Shown one piece after another: positions 6,278 to 10,485 of a stretch of DNA of 10,485 bases (position 1 is the stretch's first letter; the number at the start of each line of letters is the position of its first letter). This DNA comes from DATKWS01 sp035529435. Its GTDB lineage: Bacteria; Krumholzibacteriota; Krumholzibacteriia; Krumholzibacteriales; Krumholzibacteriaceae. The notes beneath the pieces were generated by a model. It ran no database searches. It had not been told where the DNA came from and was given only the letters and a program-made list of their open reading frames with translations. The translations under genes were made by a program, and so were the position numbers. The stretch covers positions 1-10,485 of the forward strand of contig DATKWS010000241.1 of the NCBI GenBank assembly GCA_035529435.1. Reading direction: 5' to 3'.

Positions 6278-6892
6278 ATGAAACGGTATATAAGCCTCGC
6301 CGCGCTGGCGCTCCTCCTCTGCGCCGTGGGCGTTTCCAATAACTGCATCATGGAGGAGAAGGTGATCGAGATCGTCGTCACCGACAAGACCTGCCAGGAA
6401 ATGGAAGAGAACCACGATTCGGCGAACTTCGTGACGCCCGCCATCATCTACTACGCCGCGGAGATCGACGCGATCCTCGACGACAACGATTACTCGCGGG
6501 AAGACATGCATTCGGCGCGCGTCATGAGCGTCGCCTACATCGTCACCAATTTCTCCCATACGCATGACTGGACGATCTCGGGGTACATCGATGTCGAGCG
6601 TATCGATATCTCGGACGGCCCCGCGACCCTCTTCAACTATACGAGCCAGTCGGTCACCGGCGCGATGGGCGACTACGTGATCGCACCCCTCCAGGAGGCG
6701 GGGGTCGAGCTCATCAACAGGGCGCTCGATGACTACATCGCCGGGGGCAATCCGGTGATCCGTTTCGCCGTCCATAACGGGAACGTGCTGCCGCCGCCGA
6801 GTCCGGCGGATCCGATCGTTTTCAACTGGCGAGCCTGCATCATGATATACGTAACGACGCTCGCGGAAGTCGACGCACCCGATCCGTTCTGA
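6278..6892 (+). CDS. Secreted protein of unknown function
   Basis: A 204-residue protein that I do not recognise. It begins MKRYISLAALALLLCAVGV, a clear export signal with a charged start and a hydrophobic core. Cysteines lie at about residues 15 and 23. Neither sits in a proper lipobox: the residue before them is Leu or Asn where Gly, Ala or Ser is expected. Lipoprotein processing is therefore doubtful. The mature part is acidic (EEKVIEIVVTDKTCQEMEEN and a D/E-rich stretch at about 60-80), with short hydrophobic segments that look like beta strands and a proline-rich linker near 169-176. There are no enzyme motifs. It starts 28 bases after the barrel gene on the same strand with its own ribosome binding site, so it is probably a periplasmic or surface partner in the same operon; that link is inference. 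A strong hairpin follows its stop. Confidence 0.85.
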   Translation: MKRYISLAALALLLCAVGVSNNCIMEEKVIEIVVTDKTCQEMEENHDSANFVTPAIIYYAAEIDAILDDNDYSREDMHSARVMSVAYIVTNFSHTHDWTISGYIDVERIDISDGPATLFNYTSQSVTGAMGDYVIAPLQEAGVELINRALDDYIAGGNPVIRFAVHNGNVLPPPSPADPIVFNWRACIMIYVTTLAEVDAPDPF

Positions 6893-6901
6893 AACACGTT
6901 C

Positions 6902-6945
6902 CGAGCCCCCGGTTCGCGGAAGACCCGACGGAAACCGGGGGCTCG
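6902..6945. terminator. Strong hairpin between convergent genes, probable bidirectional terminator
   Basis: Thirteen bases, CGAGCCCCCGGTT (6902-6914), pair perfectly with AACCGGGGGCTCG (6933-6945). The 18-base loop can form a further short CGG/CCG stem (6917-6919 with 6925-6927). The hairpin starts 10 bases after the stop of the plus-strand gene and lies 57 bases past the stop of the minus-strand gene, so it can serve both operons. Neither side carries the T-run of a classical intrinsic terminator (GTTGCATC on plus, GAACGTG on minus). It may instead act with Rho or by protecting the 3' ends. Confidence 0.65.
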
Positions 6946-7002
6946 TTGCATCCGGATATGCGCCGGTGTGCTCGCTACACGGCCGGCCTCAACGCCGCAC
7001 TA

Positions 7003-7251
7003 TCAAGGCCAGGGGGGGAACTCCTCGAACCACGTTTCGGCGGGCAGGACCTGGCCTTCTTCGTTCGTTTGACGAATACCCTTCATGAACAGTTTGCCCT
7101 CGATCTCGGCGAAGATAATTTCCTTCTTTTCTTCCATGTAACAGTTCACGATCTGCGATAGAAGCCACGTGGTCGGTATCCGCCACGCGAACTGCATTTG
7201 CTTTTCCACCTCGGTATCGCTGAGTTTGTAGGCTTTGATTGGCTCCGGCAT
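7003..7251 (-). CDS. Small conserved-looking protein of unknown function
   Basis: An 82-residue protein on the minus strand that I do not recognise. The open frame extends upstream to 7371, into the end of the kinase gene. The ATG at 7251 is preferred because GGGAGGT (7256-7262) lies just ahead of it at ideal spacing and the upstream residues overlap the kinase. The product starts MPEPIKAYKLSDTEVEKQM and has a mixed middle, FAWRIPTTWLLSQIVNCYME. It then reads KKEIIFAEIEGKLFMKGI like a beta hairpin and ends aromatic and proline-rich, WFEEFPPWP. There is no signal peptide or membrane segment, so it is probably cytosolic. It follows the kinase gene after 53 bases on the same strand and may be co-transcribed, but its near-consensus ribosome binding site suggests efficient translation of its own. 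No function is claimed. Confidence 0.75.
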   Translation of the reverse strand: MPEPIKAYKLSDTEVEKQMQFAWRIPTTWLLSQIVNCYMEEKKEIIFAEIEGKLFMKGIRQTNEEGQVLPAETWFEEFPPWP

Positions 7252-7255
7252 GTCA

Positions 7256-7262
7256 ACCTCCC
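7256..7262 (-). promoter_or_regulatory. Strong ribosome binding site deciding the start at 7251
   Basis: On the minus strand the sequence reads GGGAGGT, then TGAC, then ATG. This near-perfect Shine-Dalgarno sequence selects the ATG at 7251 over the longer open frame that starts at 7371. Confidence 0.8.
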
Positions 7263-7304
7263 TGTTTTGGAACGCTCCTACGAAGCCCCGGCAAGTGGAC
7301 CAAT

Positions 7305-10064
7305 TTACAGTTTCCCCAATTGAGATATGAGCCGCGTCAGCGGGAGAAAATCGGAATCGGCCTCCCGCCACGTCCGCTGCACCTTCATGAAATGATCAAT
7401 CGCATCCCGATCAGCGCCCATGGCCCGGCAGCACAGACCGGCCAGATAATTGATCTCTCCATTGTACGGGTTGAGCTCGAGCAGGTGCGACGCCTCCTGC
7501 ATGGCCTCCTCCGGCCTGCCTGCCTCGATGTACGCGTGAACAAGCTCCATGCGGATAAAGATCGAGAAGTCCCGCGGTGCGGTCTCGATCTCATTGCGAA
7601 ATACATCCAGTCCTTCCTCGAACCGGTGGTTCGCGAGGAGTATCAGTCCATGCAGGTAGTGGTAGTGGTGGATATCCTCGAGAAGGTTTGCCGTGCCGAG
7701 AAGATCCTCCATCAGGATCAGTTCGTCTTCAGCCCCTTTCGTGTCGTGTAGAATCCGTACGGCGATACACCCCTTCAGGCAGTGCGCCTCGAGGGAGAGG
7801 GAATCGAGCGCCAGCGCGGCATCGGCTTCGCGTAGCGCCTCGGAGGCGCTCCCGTTCATCAGGTGGAGTTGTCCGAGGAGAATATGGCCGAGGGGTTTGG
7901 ATTCCTTCGGCGCCGTGCCGATGTAACGCCGGAACGCATTCGCGGCCTTTCTGTACTTACCGACGGCCTGGTATGCCAGGCCGAGATCCTTGTGACCCGT
8001 GTAATACGTGGGGTATTTTTGGATGACCTGCTGATGCAGGGAAATGCTTTCGTCGTATCTACCGGCGAAGCACAATGCATTCGCCTGGCTGTTCAGGGGA
8101 TCGGGCTTGTCTGGACACAGCGCCTCGTACCGGTTGTAGGCAGTCAGCGATTTCTCAAATTGCCCGCAGCAGAGGTACGCCTTTCCCAGGTAGTTGTATA
8201 CCGAAGCGAGACGTCCCGAGAGGTTGTGCGGATCGCGGGCAATGATATCCTCGAAAGCCATGATGGCCTCACCGGGCTTGTTCTTGTACCGGGAGAGCAC
8301 ATACCCGAGCTTTTCGCGCATGCTGATATCGTGCGGCTCGAGCTCGAGGTAGCGTTTCATGTATTCGATCGCCTCGTCCCATTCCCCCGCGATCCAGTGA
8401 GCGAATATCGATGATTTGATGACCTCCGTGGCGCTTCTGTTTCGTGTCAGCGAAACGGCCCTGTCGACGCATCGCAGAGCCCCTGCGCGGTCTCCGATAT
8501 AATCGTAGAGGATCGCGAGGAAGTGGTACGCCTCGACGAATGTCGAATCGATCGCTACGGCACGCTCGACATGGGGAATCGCCTTCAGGGGATCGTTGCC
8601 GGCGTAGAGGGATTGGCCGATATCGTAGAACAGGTAGGCTTCCACGGAGGTTGTCGTTATATCGGAGAGCCTGCGTTCGGGGTGGCCGGTCCATTGCTCG
8701 CTGCCCCGCAGCTTTTCCTTGATCGTGCTGGAAAGCTCGTCGATCAGAACGACGATCTTGTTCTGGCCCTGCGGCCCGGCGCGTCCCCTGAACAGTTCGC
8801 GCTCCGCCTCAACATCATATACATTCGCCTCGAGTATGAATGCGTCGCCGGTATTGCGGATATGGGGCGACACGAGGTACTGGACGTGCGCTTCTCGGCA
8901 GAGCGCGAATGCCTGCGGGACGGAGCCGAAATCGGTGCCGTTGCGTTCGGCGAGCTCGCCCATGCGGCTCTTGCTCAGTATCTGTATATGGGGGCTCTGC
9001 TCGAGATCGGTCATGAGGAGTTTTGCCAGGAGCTCGGAGAATTGCGGGAATGCCGTATGATTGATGAAATCCATGACGGCAACGGATACCGGCTTCGAAT
9101 CACCGTGAAACGATGGGACCAGCGCCAGAACGATGAGGACGGCGGCAATGCCTACGGCGATGGAAATTGCGATTCCCCTGAGTCGCGATTTCCATTCTCC
9201 CGTGCGTATCCGGCCTGTCGGCGCTGATTGATGTGCTGTTGCATCGATCGATTCAAGGGCCTGTCGCAGATCGACAAGCATGTCGGCAACGGAGGCGTAT
9301 CGCATGCCGGCATTTTTTTGCATGGCCCGCTGCACGATAGGGTCGAGATCGGGAGGGATGTCTCCGTTGAGCCGCGATGGGGGTTCGGGTTCTTCATGCA
9401 TGATTGAGTAGAGTACCGCCGCGTCGTATTCCTTGTCGGTCCGGAACGGCTGCACGCCCGTGAGCACTTCATAGAGAATGATTCCGAGGGACCAGATATC
9501 GGTGCGATGATCGACTTCGCCGCCGCTCACCTGCTCGGGAGACATATACGACAGGGTGCCCATCGTATGCTCGCCCCTCGTCGAGGTGATCGGATCGGTC
9601 AACTTGGCGAGACCGAAATCGAGTATCTTGGCCTGTCCTCTGCCGTTCAGCATGACGTTGGCCGGTTTTATATCGCGGTGGATGATTCCCCTTTCATGCG
9701 CATCCTGGAGTCCCTTTCCGATCTGAATCGCGATATCGAGCGCCGTGGATACCGACATCGGGCCCGTCTGTATGGCTTCCTTCAAACTGTTACCCTCGAC
9801 AAAGGCCATGGCGATGAATATGCGCCCCTCGGCCTCCTCGATCTCGTATACGGTGCAGATATTCGGATGATCCAGGGCGGCCTCCGCCTGTGCTTCCTGA
9901 ATGAAGCGTGCCCGTTCCTTGTCGTTGGAGAGAGATTGCAGGGGGAGAAATTTCAGTGCGACGGTCCGTTTCAGGTTGATATCCTCGGCACGGTAGACCG
10001 CGCCCATGCCGCCCTCGCCGATCTTCTCGAGTATTGTGTAATGTGAAATGGTCGAGCCGATCAT
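7305..10064 (-). CDS. Transmembrane Ser/Thr protein kinase with FlgO/TolB-like region and TPR repeats
   Basis: A 919-residue Hanks-type kinase. Residues 9-272 hold the kinase domain: GEGGMGAVY loop (16-24), V-A-L-K Lys38, helix-C Glu about 57, HRDIKPANV with Asp131 and Asn136, DFG Asp149, MSPEQ (174-178) and DIWSLG Asp189. All catalytic residues are present, and Arg before the catalytic Asp implies control by activation-loop phosphorylation. A single membrane helix lies at about 296-318, preceded by K-S-R-L-R, so the kinase should be cytosolic and the rest periplasmic. Residues 325-452 begin VSVAVMDFINHT and resemble FlgO/TolB-like domains. Residues 472-919 hold about twelve TPR-like helix pairs. 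The start used is ATG 10064, because family members typically begin MIGxTISHY. A GTG at 10091 with GAGAAG six bases ahead, and an ATG at 10133, are alternatives. The open frame reaches 10268, overlapping the phosphatase gene, which is unlikely. A PP2C-type phosphatase gene lies upstream. Substrates are unknown. Confidence 0.93.
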   Translation of the reverse strand: MIGSTISHYTILEKIGEGGMGAVYRAEDINLKRTVALKFLPLQSLSNDKERARFIQEAQAEAALDHPNICTVYEIEEAEGRIFIAMAFVEGNSLKEAIQTGPMSVSTALDIAIQIGKGLQDAHERGIIHRDIKPANVMLNGRGQAKILDFGLAKLTDPITSTRGEHTMGTLSYMSPEQVSGGEVDHRTDIWSLGIILYEVLTGVQPFRTDKEYDAAVLYSIMHEEPEPPSRLNGDIPPDLDPIVQRAMQKNAGMRYASVADMLVDLRQALESIDATAHQSAPTGRIRTGEWKSRLRGIAISIAVGIAAVLIVLALVPSFHGDSKPVSVAVMDFINHTAFPQFSELLAKLLMTDLEQSPHIQILSKSRMGELAERNGTDFGSVPQAFALCREAHVQYLVSPHIRNTGDAFILEANVYDVEAERELFRGRAGPQGQNKIVVLIDELSSTIKEKLRGSEQWTGHPERRLSDITTTSVEAYLFYDIGQSLYAGNDPLKAIPHVERAVAIDSTFVEAYHFLAILYDYIGDRAGALRCVDRAVSLTRNRSATEVIKSSIFAHWIAGEWDEAIEYMKRYLELEPHDISMREKLGYVLSRYKNKPGEAIMAFEDIIARDPHNLSGRLASVYNYLGKAYLCCGQFEKSLTAYNRYEALCPDKPDPLNSQANALCFAGRYDESISLHQQVIQKYPTYYTGHKDLGLAYQAVGKYRKAANAFRRYIGTAPKESKPLGHILLGQLHLMNGSASEALREADAALALDSLSLEAHCLKGCIAVRILHDTKGAEDELILMEDLLGTANLLEDIHHYHYLHGLILLANHRFEEGLDVFRNEIETAPRDFSIFIRMELVHAYIEAGRPEEAMQEASHLLELNPYNGEINYLAGLCCRAMGADRDAIDHFMKVQRTWREADSDFLPLTRLISQLGKL

Positions 10065-10158
10065 CGATTTTACTGTTTCTTCAAAAATCACAAACCGCTT
10101 CTCGTGTAACTTAAATTTAACGTTTTTTCCCATACTCGTGCAAGGTAATTTAAAACAA

Positions 10159-10172
10159 ATCTTACCTAAGAT
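10159..10172. promoter_or_regulatory. 14-base dyad in the AT-rich kinase leader, possible operator
   Basis: ATCTTA and TAAGAT are perfect inverted arms around a two-base centre. The site lies in the 178-base AT-rich gap between the phosphatase stop and the kinase start, 95 bases ahead of the chosen start codon, where a promoter would be expected. The loop is too short for an RNA hairpin, so a dimeric regulator site is the likelier reading. I could not place convincing -35 and -10 hexamers beside it. Confidence 0.3.
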
Positions 10173-10242
10173 ATATTGCAATAATTGTGAATTGCGGGAT
10201 GATCGGTGTTTCGTTTTGGTTCGGAAATATTGTGGGCGTTTT

Positions 10243-10485
10243 TCAGCCGGTCCGTCTCTTGACGACAAGAAGCGTCATGTCGTCGAATTGAGGTTTGTCA
10301 CCGGTAAAATCGCGGACAGCCTGCATGACGATGTCGATAATCTGCACCGCGGATGAATCACTTTGTTTTGAAACGATCTCGGCGATCCTATTCTCTCCGA
10401 ACTCATCACCGGCATCGTTCTGGGCCTCGCTGATGCCGTCGGAGAATATCAGAAGTGTATCGCCCGGATGAACGGGGACGGATGC
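10243..10485 (-). CDS. C-terminal fragment of a PP2C/SpoIIE-type protein phosphatase
   Basis: On the minus strand the frame is open from the right window edge to a TGA stop at 10243-10245, giving the last 80 residues of a gene that starts outside the window. Two diagnostic pieces are visible. VHPGDTLLIFSDGISEAQND contains the S-D-G metal-binding Asp (residue 16 of the fragment), and QFDDMTLLVVKRR contains the paired Asp near the end (68-69). Both are characteristic of the SpoIIE/RsbU branch of PP2C metal-dependent phosphatases, which dephosphorylate Ser/Thr on regulatory proteins. Any N-terminal sensor domain (PAS, GAF, HAMP or similar) is beyond the edge. The kinase gene lies 178 bases downstream on the same strand, so the two could form a signalling pair, though the AT-rich gap suggests the kinase may also have its own promoter. 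Confidence 0.88.
   Translation of the reverse strand, partial: ASVPVHPGDTLLIFSDGISEAQNDAGDEFGENRIAEIVSKQSDSSAVQIIDIVMQAVRDFTGDKPQFDDMTLLVVKRRTG

Noticed and set aside
5611..6447. 278-codon minus-strand frame across the barrel and secreted protein genes
   Set aside because: It spans two well-supported plus-strand genes and their junction and has no recognisable motif.
6981..6988. GGCCGGCC eight-base palindrome
   Set aside because: Short GC-rich palindromes are expected by chance in this composition and nothing around it suggests a function.
8523..9227. 234-codon plus-strand frame inside the kinase gene
   Set aside because: Antisense shadow of the FlgO-like and TPR region of the kinase; no motif and no ribosome binding site considered convincing.
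10048..10356. 102-codon plus-strand frame over the kinase leader and phosphatase end
   Set aside because: It crosses the AT-rich intergenic region and is antisense to the phosphatase C-terminus, which has clear family motifs.

Overview
The window looks like chromosome of a Gram-negative bacterium with moderately high GC content. Evidence for an outer membrane comes from several exported proteins with signal peptides and a probable outer-membrane beta-barrel protein. A DUF6588-like barrel, a large membrane-bound Ser/Thr kinase carrying TPRs, and exported W-x-D-x-R repeat proteins together suggest an FCB-type or related candidate lineage (Krumholzibacteria- or Eisenbacteria-like). That placement is an inference from protein types and cannot be settled from 10 kb. 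I saw no rRNA, tRNA, CRISPR array, insertion sequence or prophage gene.

Left part, plus strand: the last 74 codons of a protein that probably ends in an HD-GYP type region (2-226). After a 196-base gap come two adjacent paralogues (423-1838 and 1879-3276). Each has a signal peptide followed by exactly eight copies of a repeat of about 54 residues, most simply read as secreted eight-bladed beta-propellers. An ABC exporter half-transporter follows (3369-5162) behind its own good sigma70-type promoter. Next is a probable two-gene unit: a signal-peptide-bearing beta-barrel-like protein resembling DUF6588 (5320-6249) and a secreted protein of unknown function (6278-6892), preceded by an extended -10 promoter.

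Right part, minus strand: the C-terminal end of a PP2C/SpoIIE-type phosphatase (10243-10485, running off the window), then a transmembrane Ser/Thr protein kinase with a FlgO/TolB-like region and about twelve TPRs (7305-10064), then a small protein of unknown function (7003-7251) with an excellent ribosome binding site. The left and right parts converge on a strong perfect hairpin at 6902-6945.

Functionally the right part is a phosphorylation signalling cluster, with kinase and phosphatase as neighbours on one strand. The left part is mostly cell-envelope and exported proteins. Nothing in the sequence links the two halves directly. The most unusual items are the paired eight-repeat proteins, whose shared one-residue deletion in repeat 2 points to whole-gene duplication, and the small dyads that overlap or lie near candidate promoter regions.
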